Positions 53,166-61,411 of a DNA stretch of 64,000 nt are shown here, piece after piece. Source of the stretch: CAVXFB01 sp963760935. Lineage in GTDB: Bacteria; Planctomycetota; Planctomycetia; Pirellulales; Thermoguttaceae. Every line of letters begins with the position of its first letter. Position 1 is the first letter of the stretch. Under the pieces are notes generated by a model, which saw only the letters and a program-made list of their open reading frames with translations, was not told where the DNA came from and searched no databases. Made by a program: the position numbers and the translations under genes. The stretch spans positions 423,183 to 487,182 of the forward strand of contig CAVXFB010000007.1 in the NCBI GenBank assembly GCA_963760935.1. The letters run 5' to 3'.

Positions 53166-54017
53166 ATGGACGCCAAAGACCTGACCTTCGGAGTAGAGAT
53201 CGAGACGATTGCCCCCGACAGCGCCGTCCGCGACGACGGCCTCCGGATCGGATCGTACAGGCACGGGATTCAGGTGCCCTACCTGCCGGCGGGCTGGAAG
53301 GCCGAGGCCGACGGCTCGATCAACAACGGAAACGGCGGCCACAAGTGCGAGATCGTAAGCCCGGTCCTCAAGGGCGAAGACGGCCTGGCCCAAGTAGCCA
53401 CGGTCCTTCGCACGCTCGAGGCCAAAGGCCACCACGTCAACATCAGCTGCGGAGTTCACGTACACGTCGGTTGGAAGCGCGATTGGCCGAGTGAGGCCTT
53501 GGCTCGGTTGGTCACGATCGTCGCCTACGTCGAGAAGGGCCTCTACGCGATCACCGGCAGCAAGAGCCGCGAACGCGGAACCTTCTGCGGCGGCGTACGC
53601 AAGTATGGCAACGACAAGGCCGCTAAGCCCAACCTTGATCGCAACCGCTACCACGCCTTGAACCTCACGAACCTCGCCCGCGGCACCAAGGACACGGTCG
53701 AGTTCCGAGTTTGGTCCGGATCCTTGAGCGCTGTAAAGGTGGTCGGCTGGATCCAGGTGTGCCTCGGATTGGTCGAGCGGGCCTTGGCCGGCAAGCGGAT
53801 GCCCACCTGGAACCCCAAGCCCTTGAGCGGTGGCTGGAAGAAAGCCGGCCCTGGCCAGAGCGAAGCAGAGCGCCTGATGGGCTACCTGGCCTGGGGCAAG
53901 GGCTACGCCCGCATCCACGGCGGCAAGCAGTACGGATGGATTTCGGACGCCATCGCCCAAGACGAGATCAAGACCGAGTTCCGACGCTTGGCCAAGAAGT
54001 ACGACGCCCAAGCCTAG
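53166..54017 (+). CDS. Amidoligase (Amidoligase_2 family), nested-element copy
   Basis: 283 residues, AGGAG before ATG 53166. Same conserved blocks as the prophage copy (GVEIE, ADGSINN, EIVSPVL, GVHVHVGW, TVEFRVW). Only five substitutions separate them (positions 32, 42, 72, 262 and 264), and the DNA is also nearly identical, unlike the flanking genes. The enzyme should use ATP to join a carboxylate to an amine or ammonia; the amidotransferase encoded 21 bp downstream could supply the ammonia. The substrate is unknown: protein, small molecule or DNA-linked group are all possible. Confidence 0.88.
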   Translation: MDAKDLTFGVEIETIAPDSAVRDDGLRIGSYRHGIQVPYLPAGWKAEADGSINNGNGGHKCEIVSPVLKGEDGLAQVATVLRTLEAKGHHVNISCGVHVHVGWKRDWPSEALARLVTIVAYVEKGLYAITGSKSRERGTFCGGVRKYGNDKAAKPNLDRNRYHALNLTNLARGTKDTVEFRVWSGSLSAVKVVGWIQVCLGLVERALAGKRMPTWNPKPLSGGWKKAGPGQSEAERLMGYLAWGKGYARIHGGKQYGWISDAIAQDEIKTEFRRLAKKYDAQA

Positions 54018-54038
54018 ACGAGAAAGGACCACGAAGCG

Positions 54039-54713
54039 ATGTGCGGGATTTTCGGATTCATTGGCCGACACGGCATTGGGCCAGACATTGCGCGTCTCAA
54101 GTGGATCGCCACCGAAACGCAACGACGTGGCCACCACGCGTTCGGACTCGCGTGGGTCGGCGCCGATGGGGCATTGCATACGTTCAAACGCCCAGGGCCC
54201 GCAACGGCCAACCTGGGCGACCTAGATCGATGCCGTGGGGCCGTAGCCGTTATCGGCCATTGTCGTTGGGCGACGCACGGCGACCCGCAAGACAATCGCA
54301 ACAACCACCCGCACCCCGCCGGCCGCGGCTTCGTGGTTCACAACGGCGTGGTCGACAACCACCAAGCGCTGGTGCGCAAGTTCCATTTAGCCACGCGGAC
54401 GGACTGCGACAGCGAAGTGCTGGGGCTGCTTATGGCCCGCTTCCCAGGCACGTTAGGCCTGCGGGCGGCAAGGGCGGCAGAAGCCGCCGAAGGGCGTCTG
54501 GCGATGCTTGGTGTCTGGCGCGACCCGACGCGGTTGCTGGTCGTTCGCAATGGCAACCCGCTCTCGTTTGGCGAGACGAAAAGCGGCTTCTATTTCGGCA
54601 GCCTGCCGGAAGAGCTTCCCGGCGGCGTGATCTCCATCAGCGACAGATACGCCGGCGTCCTCGCACTCGATGGCGGCGAGATTCGGCACGACGCATATTC
54701 GATCGAAACGTAA
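54039..54713 (+). CDS. Class II glutamine amidotransferase (nested-element copy)
   Basis: 224 residues. MCGIFGFIGRHG places Cys2 as the Ntn nucleophile; GHCRWATHGDPQDNRNNHPH and VVHNGVVDNH are the glutamine-site loops. The same length as the prophage copy, with 70% identity. No synthase domain is fused, so ammonia must go to another protein, most simply the amidoligase next to it. Start fixed by the need for Cys at position 2 and by GAAAGGA upstream. Confidence 0.87.
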   Translation: MCGIFGFIGRHGIGPDIARLKWIATETQRRGHHAFGLAWVGADGALHTFKRPGPATANLGDLDRCRGAVAVIGHCRWATHGDPQDNRNNHPHPAGRGFVVHNGVVDNHQALVRKFHLATRTDCDSEVLGLLMARFPGTLGLRAARAAEAAEGRLAMLGVWRDPTRLLVVRNGNPLSFGETKSGFYFGSLPEELPGGVISISDRYAGVLALDGGEIRHDAYSIET

Positions 54714-54740
54714 TTCCTCTTTCAACACAGGAGCATGACC

Positions 54741-54935
54741 ATGAAGAAAAGACGTATGACCGAAAAACGGTTCGAGACGAAGCTGGCCCGCCTGCTCGAA
54801 CGGCGTCTGGACAGCGCCGGCGGCGGAGTGACGACCTTCCGCGAAGCCGGCGTTCTCACTATGAACCGCGGCCTAGTCGTAACACTGCCCAGCCGCCAAC
54901 AATTTCAATTGACCATCGTGGAAAGCACCCGCTAA
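54741..54935 (+). CDS. Small basic protein of the amidoligase module (nested-element copy)
   Basis: 64 residues from ATG 54741 (AGGAG spacing favours it over ATG 54735): KKRRMTEKRFETKLARLLERRL, then VTTFREAGVLTMNRGLVVTLP. About 77% identical to 37234-37431. In this copy it lies between the amidotransferase and the recombinase. Unknown function, but conservation in both modules marks it as a component. Confidence 0.68.
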   Translation: MKKRRMTEKRFETKLARLLERRLDSAGGGVTTFREAGVLTMNRGLVVTLPSRQQFQLTIVESTR

Positions 54936-54953
54936 CCCAGGAAAGGAAAGAAG

Positions 54954-56771
54954 ATGAAAGAACGATCGAAATCCACGGTCGGCTACATCCGCATGAGCAC
55001 CGACCAGCAACAAGACAGTCCCGCACGGCAACGGCGGGACATCAACGCCCTGGCCGATCGCCTGGGCTATCGTATCATCGATTGGTACGAGGACCACGGG
55101 CTCACGGGTACCGAGTCGATCAATCGACCAAAGTTCCAGCGCCTGCTGCAGGATGCCAAACGCGGCCGGTTCGAAGCCGTGCTCTTGAGCGAACAGAGCC
55201 GCATGTCGCGTGAAGACGTTTTCGATGCCATGCTGCATTGGAAGCTGCTGCGGGACGCCGGCGTGAAAATCGTCACCTGCCAACGCGGCGAATTGGACTT
55301 TAGCAACCTCGGCGGCGTGATCACGGCCATCGTGGACCAATACGGGGCTCACGAAGAGTCGGTCAAACTGGCGGACCGGGTTGTCAGCGGCAAGCGATTG
55401 GCCGTGACCAACGGGCATCGCCAGGGCGGGGCGCTCTACGGCTACGACCGCGAAATAGTTGATGAGACGGGGCGCGTCGTTCGACGGATTTCAGGCGGCG
55501 AACGGTTCTGCAAGCCGGCAACGTGGAAATCGCGGCTGGTCGTCTCCACAGACGAGCAAGTCGTGGATGCCGTGCGATACATGTTCGAAGCCGTGGGCAA
55601 CGGTATGAGCTATGGAACCGTCGCCCGCGAAATCAATCAACAAGGCGTTCGCACCATGTTCGGCAAACGGTTCAACGGATCTTCAATACGACGCATCGTC
55701 ACCAACCCCGCCTATGCCGGCGACATCGTATATGGCCAGACGCGGCGACGGGGCAAGTTCCGCACGTTGTTCGATGAAGGGGGCATTATCTATCAGGATG
55801 GCCACGAGTCGTTGGTCAGCCGGCGGGTCTTTGATCGAGCCCAGCAGTCGACCAAGGCCCGTCCGCAGACGTCCAAGATCGCCAACCCCGGCCGCTACCT
55901 CTTGACCGGCCTGGTGTACTTGGCCGACACCGGCCGACGCCTGCACGGGTACGTTTCTCGTCATCGCAGCCAAAAAACGCCAAGGCGTTACTATGCCCTG
56001 GCTCCGCGCTACTTTGAAGAGTACCCGGAAGAATCGGACCGTCCATCGTTTCGAGCCGAAACCATCGAAACCGCCGTCCTGACAAAGCTTCGGGACTACA
56101 TGAGCGACGAGCGAAACAAGCGGTCCATGCAATCGGAGATCGCCAAACGCACCCGGAAGGCCCAAGCCAACGTCGCGTCGATCGAAAAGCGTCTGGGCGA
56201 CCTACGGACGAAGATAGAGCGTGGCACGGAAAACCTCGCTCTGGCCAACCGTGAAGACGTGCCGGGCGTATCGCGACTGCTGGGACAATGGCGTGATGAA
56301 GAGTCGCGATTGCGGGAAACGATGCGCCAAGCCAACGGCAGTGGGACACCTTCGCCAGAAGCGATGCGGGTCATCGCTGGGATCGATCAACTGCTCAAAC
56401 GCCTTTCCGAAGCGAACCGGGAAAAGCTCGCATTTGCGTTGCGACAGACGGTCAAGCGTATCACGCTGCGCCGGGAGCGACGGGGTGATGGCAAGTATCG
56501 CGTCACGTTGTGGGACGGCGTGATTGAACTGCGAGATGACCTAGGCCTGCGGGGGACGATCCATCTGGCCGATGATGACATTCCGACGCCAGGCCGCTGG
56601 CACGATGCTGTCGCCTTCGTACGCGACCACGGCGGCGTGGTCTTTATCAGAGACATATCCGAAGCATTCCGAGTTCGCCAGCCCTACGCTTCGCGCCTTC
56701 TGGCCCAAGCGGTGTTGAGCGGCAAGGTTCGTAACCTGGGCCACCAGAAGGGATGGATGGCGGTCGGGTAG
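54954..56771 (+). CDS. Large serine recombinase (integrase) of the nested element
   Basis: 605 residues, AGGAAAG before ATG 54954. The catalytic domain starts TVGYIRMSTDQQQDSPARQ with nucleophile Ser15; SEQSRMSREDV and the recombinase domain (GMSYGTVAREINQQGVRTMFG, IVTNPAYAGDIVYGQ) follow. A zinc-ribbon region appears degenerate, with only few cysteines. A coiled-coil segment (residues about 395-480) is typical of serine integrases, and a unique C-terminal HTH-like tail (SEAFRVRQPYASRLLAQAVLSGKV) ends the protein. It is the natural enzyme for integration into the portal gene through the GCCCTTCAA core. Confidence 0.9.
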   Translation: MKERSKSTVGYIRMSTDQQQDSPARQRRDINALADRLGYRIIDWYEDHGLTGTESINRPKFQRLLQDAKRGRFEAVLLSEQSRMSREDVFDAMLHWKLLRDAGVKIVTCQRGELDFSNLGGVITAIVDQYGAHEESVKLADRVVSGKRLAVTNGHRQGGALYGYDREIVDETGRVVRRISGGERFCKPATWKSRLVVSTDEQVVDAVRYMFEAVGNGMSYGTVAREINQQGVRTMFGKRFNGSSIRRIVTNPAYAGDIVYGQTRRRGKFRTLFDEGGIIYQDGHESLVSRRVFDRAQQSTKARPQTSKIANPGRYLLTGLVYLADTGRRLHGYVSRHRSQKTPRRYYALAPRYFEEYPEESDRPSFRAETIETAVLTKLRDYMSDERNKRSMQSEIAKRTRKAQANVASIEKRLGDLRTKIERGTENLALANREDVPGVSRLLGQWRDEESRLRETMRQANGSGTPSPEAMRVIAGIDQLLKRLSEANREKLAFALRQTVKRITLRRERRGDGKYRVTLWDGVIELRDDLGLRGTIHLADDDIPTPGRWHDAVAFVRDHGGVVFIRDISEAFRVRQPYASRLLAQAVLSGKVRNLGHQKGWMAVG

Positions 56772-56801
56772 GCCGGCGATTTCGGCTACAAAACGAGAAA
56801 G

Positions 56802-56829
56802 GCCCTGCCGGAATCGTACCCGGCAGGGC
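56802..56829. terminator. Bidirectional terminator between recombinase and PEP-CTERM gene
   Basis: GCCCTGCCGG/CCGGCAGGGC, a perfect 10-bp stem with an 8-nt loop; on the minus strand it is followed by TTTCTCGTTTT. It lies between two convergent genes. Confidence 0.75.
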
Positions 56830-56857
56830 GTGGGAGATTCAGGTTTTTACACGATGC

Positions 56858-57895
56858 TCAGCTTCGGCGGCGACGCCAGGCACAGATCAGCACGCTGATG
56901 GAACCGATGCCAAGCAGGACGAGGGTGGAGGGTTCGGGGACTGGGGCTACGGAAGCCTCCAGCGTGAGATCGATGTAGTTCGCGCCAACCGAGTTGCTGG
57001 CGTGAACCAAACCGCTCACGTTATCAGTAAAGGTAAGGCGATAGGTACCCTCATACTCCGTGAAAGCAAGCGGGTTCTGCCCGGCGAAGTGAGCGCTGTA
57101 GAGGCTGGATCCACCTGCGGCGACGTTACCGCCGGTGATGTTGAACAGATCGTCGCCCTCCAAGAAGCTGAGCGCGAAGCTGGTAAGCCCGAGACCGCCG
57201 AGGTTAAAGATGCTCAAGCTTTCATCGTCGCTTGTGCCGCTAGCGAGCAGGCCGAAATCGAGAGTCAGGTCGTTTTCATCTTCAGCGGATTCGAACGAAG
57301 CATTGCTGTGAGTCGAGTAGGTGTAGGTAATGCTCTCGGTGGCGAGCACCGGGTTCGGGTTGACGCCGGCGCTGGTGCCCGAAAGATTGGTGCCGGTCCT
57401 ATTCGCCGACAGCTGCGTGTTGGTGACGTTCTGCGCAACGTTGCCGAGGCCGACGAAGTTGTTCAAGTTGGCGGCCGAACTGGTCAGCGAGAGCGAGCCG
57501 AAGGTGGGGGTGGTGAGGCTGAGGCTCGTGCCGGTCGTGCTGGTCGACTTCGAAAGACTGGTGCCGCCCAGCAGCCACTGGTACGAGAAGCCGGCGCTGC
57601 CTGGCGATCCGCCCCGCGTCAGGGTCGCTGCGACGATCGTGAGCGTTCCGGTGGCGTCGGTCAGCACGCCCAACGACGGGTCAAACTGACCCATGCTTCC
57701 CGGCGAGTTATTCTGCGTCCTGAGAACCGAACCGCCGGTGGTGGTCGAGTCAAAGACTGTCAGGTTTCCTGTCCCTGACATGAGCGTGATGTTGGTCCCG
57801 TCAACTGTGATCACAGAAGCACAAGCTACCGATGCGGTCAACAAAACAGCGAGGGAAACCAGGATCCTGCAAGGTGTCGCGTAAGTGGCTTTCAT
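56858..57895 (-). CDS. PEP-CTERM surface/exported protein
   Basis: 345 residues. Signal peptide (RILVSLAVLLTASVACAS), a Ser/Thr/Gly/Asn-rich beta body without known enzyme motif, and a C-terminal sorting signal VPEPSTLVLLGIGSISVLICAWRRRRS: PEP motif, hydrophobic helix and basic end. PEP-CTERM proteins are processed by exosortase and displayed or secreted in biofilm-forming Gram-negative bacteria, including planctomycetes. AAAGGGG precedes the start. It is opposite to the recombinase and is cargo of the nested element; it may change the cell surface. Confidence 0.88.
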   Translation of the reverse strand: MKATYATPCRILVSLAVLLTASVACASVITVDGTNITLMSGTGNLTVFDSTTTGGSVLRTQNNSPGSMGQFDPSLGVLTDATGTLTIVAATLTRGGSPGSAGFSYQWLLGGTSLSKSTSTTGTSLSLTTPTFGSLSLTSSAANLNNFVGLGNVAQNVTNTQLSANRTGTNLSGTSAGVNPNPVLATESITYTYSTHSNASFESAEDENDLTLDFGLLASGTSDDESLSIFNLGGLGLTSFALSFLEGDDLFNITGGNVAAGGSSLYSAHFAGQNPLAFTEYEGTYRLTFTDNVSGLVHASNSVGANYIDLTLEASVAPVPEPSTLVLLGIGSISVLICAWRRRRS

Positions 57896-58702
57896 CAGTT
57901 CGCCCCTTTCTTAGAAGTAGCGGAAATTGGAAGTTGATAGATCAAGAACACACACGTACTCTCAACAATCTGCCTCATCAGCGGTTGTCGTGCGTGAACA
58001 ACCATTGCCGTTCGTGGCGACCGATTCGCAATCCGCGTTACCCGCTACGCTCGTCAACTTGTCTCCGCCTCCGTTTGCGGTTTCTCTCTCGTCTTCGGGT
58101 AAATGTCTTGGGATTCGCAATACTCAGGACAAACGACAAAGGTGAACCACCGACCGTTGCGTGCAGCACAACAGACGGCGGATTACGCACAAGGGAAAAC
58201 ACCCAGCCCAAGAACGGCCCGCCGCAAGGTGATGTCTTGCACGGCGAACAACGGGGACTAGGTTCGCTGCCTAAAGATTGGAGTCGTAAGAGTAAAACCT
58301 TTGTTTGCCGCACCCGACATTGAGTCCAGCAATTCCTCAAATTTACCCCCCCCCCCCCTATTTGTCAATGACTTGGCTGCGAAGAACTGCGAAAATGGAA
58401 AACTTTCTTGAGGGGGTAATGTTATCCAATTTAACCACCGGCATAGTTCCAGGGCAAATAAAAGGGGGACCGGTCCAGTTTCGCAGCGGTCAGGCGGGTT
58501 GGCAATGCACGATCCACCACGCTGCGAAAAACGGTATTCGACGGTTCGCCGTCGCCCCCCTTGTTGACCGCTATCGCCCTCCACCCATCACAACCCACCC
58601 CCTGCGAAAACGCCGCCGGACTGCTGGCCGTATTTCTCGGGCTCCGCACCGAACGCCGAAAAGCCCCCAAAAAGGCCGGCTTTTCAGCTGTTCGCTCGTT
58701 GT
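57896..58702. other. 800-bp non-coding right arm of the nested element with a C13 tract
   Basis: No supported gene between the PEP-CTERM start and the right attachment site. It contains a run of 13 C at 58346-58358 about 450 bp upstream of the PEP-CTERM gene. Such runs mutate by slippage. The remaining sequence may hold recombinase or promoter sites that I cannot identify. Confidence 0.55.
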
Positions 58703-58724
58703 CCGTTTCTCGGGCGCCCTTCAA
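58703..58724 (+). promoter_or_regulatory. Right attachment site of the nested element
   Basis: Element arm CCGTTTCTCGGGCGCC (58703-58718) runs into the shared core GCCCTTCAA (58716-58724), after which portal sequence resumes. Confidence 0.75.
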
Positions 58725-59184
58725 CGTGGCCTGCGGAAATTCGTCTGGGTATAACTATGCCTCCGGTCGACTCGACCATCAAACGTACTTCAAGTCGATC
58801 CGCGTTGACCAGGAATATATGGCCTCGGTGGTACTGGACCGCGTGCTGCGGGCCTGGCTCGACGAGGCCATTCTAATCAGCGAACTCTTGCCGCTCTGGA
58901 TGCGGACGGCCACCTTCCGCGATCTCGACCATCAATGGTTTTGGGATGGCCAAGAGCATGTAGACCCAGCCAAGGAGGCCAACGCTCAGGCCACGCGGCT
59001 AACGAGCCACACGACCACGCTCGCCTACGAATACGCGCGGCAGGGTCGTGATTGGGAGAGTGAACTTAGACAGCGGGCCAAAGAAATGGCCCTCATGAAT
59101 GAACTGGGGCTAAGCGTGGCTCAATTGCAGCCGGTTGCTGCGCCCGTTACGAACGAAACGAAGACCCAAAGTGAGGAGAATTAG
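58716..59184 (+). pseudogene. Phage portal protein, 3' part (split by insertion)
   Basis: From codon 334 of the portal onward: PFNVACGNSSGYNYASGRLDH, FKSIRVDQEYMASVVLDRVL, then a helical tail to the stop at 59182-59184. It has no start of its own; the open frame upstream is element DNA. It joins in frame with 40919-41925. The next gene starts 1 bp after the stop. Confidence 0.88.
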
Positions 59185-59185
59185 A

Positions 59186-61336
59186 ATGCCGCTTCCGATG
59201 CGCAATATCGACGAGTCGCACGAAGAGTTCATCGCCCGGTGCATGGCCGACCCTGTAATGGTACGGGAGTTTCCCGACGAGACCCAGCGGCGCGCGGTGT
59301 GTCAGCGGCAGGACAAGATCGCCGCGGATGGCGCGCTCAGCTTCGTCAGTGAGCCCGGCGACATCACCATCGAGGCCGCGGCCGTTGATGCGGCGGCAGA
59401 TGGCCAAGACAAGCCGCGGCTGCCGCGGTTCTCGATGGTGGCCTACACCGGCGGACCGATGCGGTTGGCCGGCTGGCGCTATCCGGTCGTGGTGGACCTA
59501 GCCGGCATGGCGATCCCCACGCAGAACCGGCCCATCCGTTTCGGACACGACATGCAGAGCGGCGTGGGGCACACCGACTCGATTCAGATCGACAGCGGCA
59601 AACTGCTGGCCGCGGGCAAGATCTCGCGCGACACGGCGGCCGCCAAAGAGATCGTAATTTCGGCCCGCAATGGTTTTCCGTGGCAGGCATCCATCGGCGC
59701 CAGCGTCGAGGAGTTCGAGTTCATCAAGGCCGAGCAGAAGGCGCTCGTCAATGGTCGCGAGTTCATGGGCCCGGTCAACGTCGTCCGCCGCTCGACTCTG
59801 GGCGAGATCAGTTTTGTGGACCTGGGCGCCGACGGCCAAACCTCGGCCAGCGTTGCCGCTTCGTCCACCCCACACAAGGAGGAGAATTCCGCAATGTCTG
59901 ACAGTATTACTATAGGCGCAGCTCAGCATGCCGTTTCCCCGGCTTCTGATGGGGCGGCCAAGCCCCCGGCGCCCGCTGCTGTATCGCCGGCGGCAAGCGG
60001 CGCAGATCCCGGCCGAAGCGCCGTGGAAAAGATGCGAGCAGAGGCGGCCGCCGAGACGACGCGGATCGCTGCCATCCGTCGGCAATGTGCGGGGCAGCAT
60101 CCGGAGATCGAGGCCCGCGCCATCAGCGAGGGCTGGGACGAAACCCGCACCGAGTTGGAGGTCCTGCGTGGCAGCCGGCCGACCGCGCCGGCCGTGCATG
60201 TCCACCAGGACGTTGTTAGCGGCACCGTGCTCGAGGCAGCGTGTTTGCTCACTGCCAAGCTCGACGGAGTGGAAAACCACTTCAACGAGCAAGCGCTCGA
60301 GGCGGCGCAGCGGCGATTCCGCGGCGGCATCGGGCTGCAGGAGCTGTTGCTCGAAGCCGCCCTGGCCAACGGCTATACGGGGCGGAGTTTCCGCGACAGC
60401 CGGGCGATCATGCAGTACGCCTTCGCGCCGGATCTCCAAGCCGGCTTCTCGACCGTCGATATCGGCGGCATCTTAAGCAACGTGGCCAACAAGTTCTTGT
60501 TGGAGGGGTTCTTCGCTGTCGAGCGGACGTGGCGGAACATCTGCGCGGTGCGCAATATCGGCGACTTCAAGACGGTCACGAGCTACCGCCTCGTCGGCAA
60601 GGAACAGTATGAAAAGGTCCCGCCCGGAGGCGAGCTCAAGCACGGCACCTTGGGCGACGAGACGTACACCAACAAGGCCGACACCTATGGCATCATGCTG
60701 TCGATCGACCGCCGCGACATTATCAACGATGACTTGGGCGCGATCACCACGGTGCCGCGAAAGCTCGGCCGGGGCTCGGGCCTGACGATCAACGACGTCT
60801 TCTGGAGCACCTTCCTGGACAACAGCGCGTTTTTCAAGGCCGACAACAACAACTTTTTGTCGGGCGCGGACACGGCACTGTCGATCGATGGGCTCACGAA
60901 GGCGGAAGAGGCATTCATGAACCTTTGCGATAGCGATGGCAACCCGATCGGTATCATGCCGGCCATCATGCTGGTGCCCACCGCGCTCAGTGCCATGGCT
61001 ACGCAGCTCTACAAGTCGATCGAGTTCCGGGATACCACCGCCAACAACAAGTATCCGGTCGCCAATCCCCATCAGGGCAAGTTCCGCACGGAGGTGAGCC
61101 GGTACCTGAGCAACAGCCACTACACCGGCAACTCGGGCAAGGCCTGGTACCTGCTGGCCGATCCGGGCGACCTGCCGGTGATCGAGGTGGCGTTCCTCAA
61201 CGGTCAGGAGTCGCCCACGATCGAAACGGCCGAGGCGGACTTCAACACGTTGGGAATTAAGGCCCGCGGTTTTCATGATTTTGGAGTCGCCCTGCAAGAT
61301 ACCCGGGCCGGCGTGAAGAGCAAGGGCGAGGTGTGA
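59186..61336 (+). CDS. Prohead protease - major capsid protein fusion
   Basis: 716 residues. The N-terminal third is a prohead-protease-like domain (FGHDMQSGVGHTDSIQI, SARNGFPWQASIGASVEEFEFI with the S-x-G/A catalytic region, LGEISFVDLGADGQTSASVAA). A low-complexity Ala/Pro linker precedes an HK97-fold-like capsid part (LSNVANKFLLEGFFAVERTWR, NPHQGKFRTEVSRYLSN). Fusions let the protease be delivered with the shell protein. GAGGAG before ATG 59186; intact frame. Needed for phage heads. Confidence 0.85.
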   Translation: MPLPMRNIDESHEEFIARCMADPVMVREFPDETQRRAVCQRQDKIAADGALSFVSEPGDITIEAAAVDAAADGQDKPRLPRFSMVAYTGGPMRLAGWRYPVVVDLAGMAIPTQNRPIRFGHDMQSGVGHTDSIQIDSGKLLAAGKISRDTAAAKEIVISARNGFPWQASIGASVEEFEFIKAEQKALVNGREFMGPVNVVRRSTLGEISFVDLGADGQTSASVAASSTPHKEENSAMSDSITIGAAQHAVSPASDGAAKPPAPAAVSPAASGADPGRSAVEKMRAEAAAETTRIAAIRRQCAGQHPEIEARAISEGWDETRTELEVLRGSRPTAPAVHVHQDVVSGTVLEAACLLTAKLDGVENHFNEQALEAAQRRFRGGIGLQELLLEAALANGYTGRSFRDSRAIMQYAFAPDLQAGFSTVDIGGILSNVANKFLLEGFFAVERTWRNICAVRNIGDFKTVTSYRLVGKEQYEKVPPGGELKHGTLGDETYTNKADTYGIMLSIDRRDIINDDLGAITTVPRKLGRGSGLTINDVFWSTFLDNSAFFKADNNNFLSGADTALSIDGLTKAEEAFMNLCDSDGNPIGIMPAIMLVPTALSAMATQLYKSIEFRDTTANNKYPVANPHQGKFRTEVSRYLSNSHYTGNSGKAWYLLADPGDLPVIEVAFLNGQESPTIETAEADFNTLGIKARGFHDFGVALQDTRAGVKSKGEV

Positions 61337-61411
61337 CGCAGCGGCAATGCGTCCCGAGTGCAGCGACTTCTTAACGAGAACTGACTAGACCAAAACGAGG
61401 AGGCAACGAAA

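Larger units (their letters stand above)
41917..58724 (+). mobile_element. 16.8 kb integrative element inserted in the portal gene
   Basis: Both boundaries carry GCCCTTCAA (41917-41925 and 58716-58724). Deleting 41926-58724 regenerates the portal gene exactly. The element encodes a large serine recombinase near its right end, a RepA-like ATPase, type III restriction-modification genes, HARE-HTH regulators, an amidoligase module and a PEP-CTERM protein, but no structural genes. Joined ends show an attP-like dyad. It is best read as an integrative element or satellite parasitising a phage. Confidence 0.88.

Noticed and set aside
53055..54179. 374-codon minus-strand frame
   Set aside because: Antisense shadow of the amidoligase and amidotransferase genes; its similarity to the 33517-37911 frame only reflects the duplicated genes underneath.
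56753..57778. 341-codon plus-strand frame
   Set aside because: Antisense to the PEP-CTERM gene, which has a signal peptide and sorting motif.
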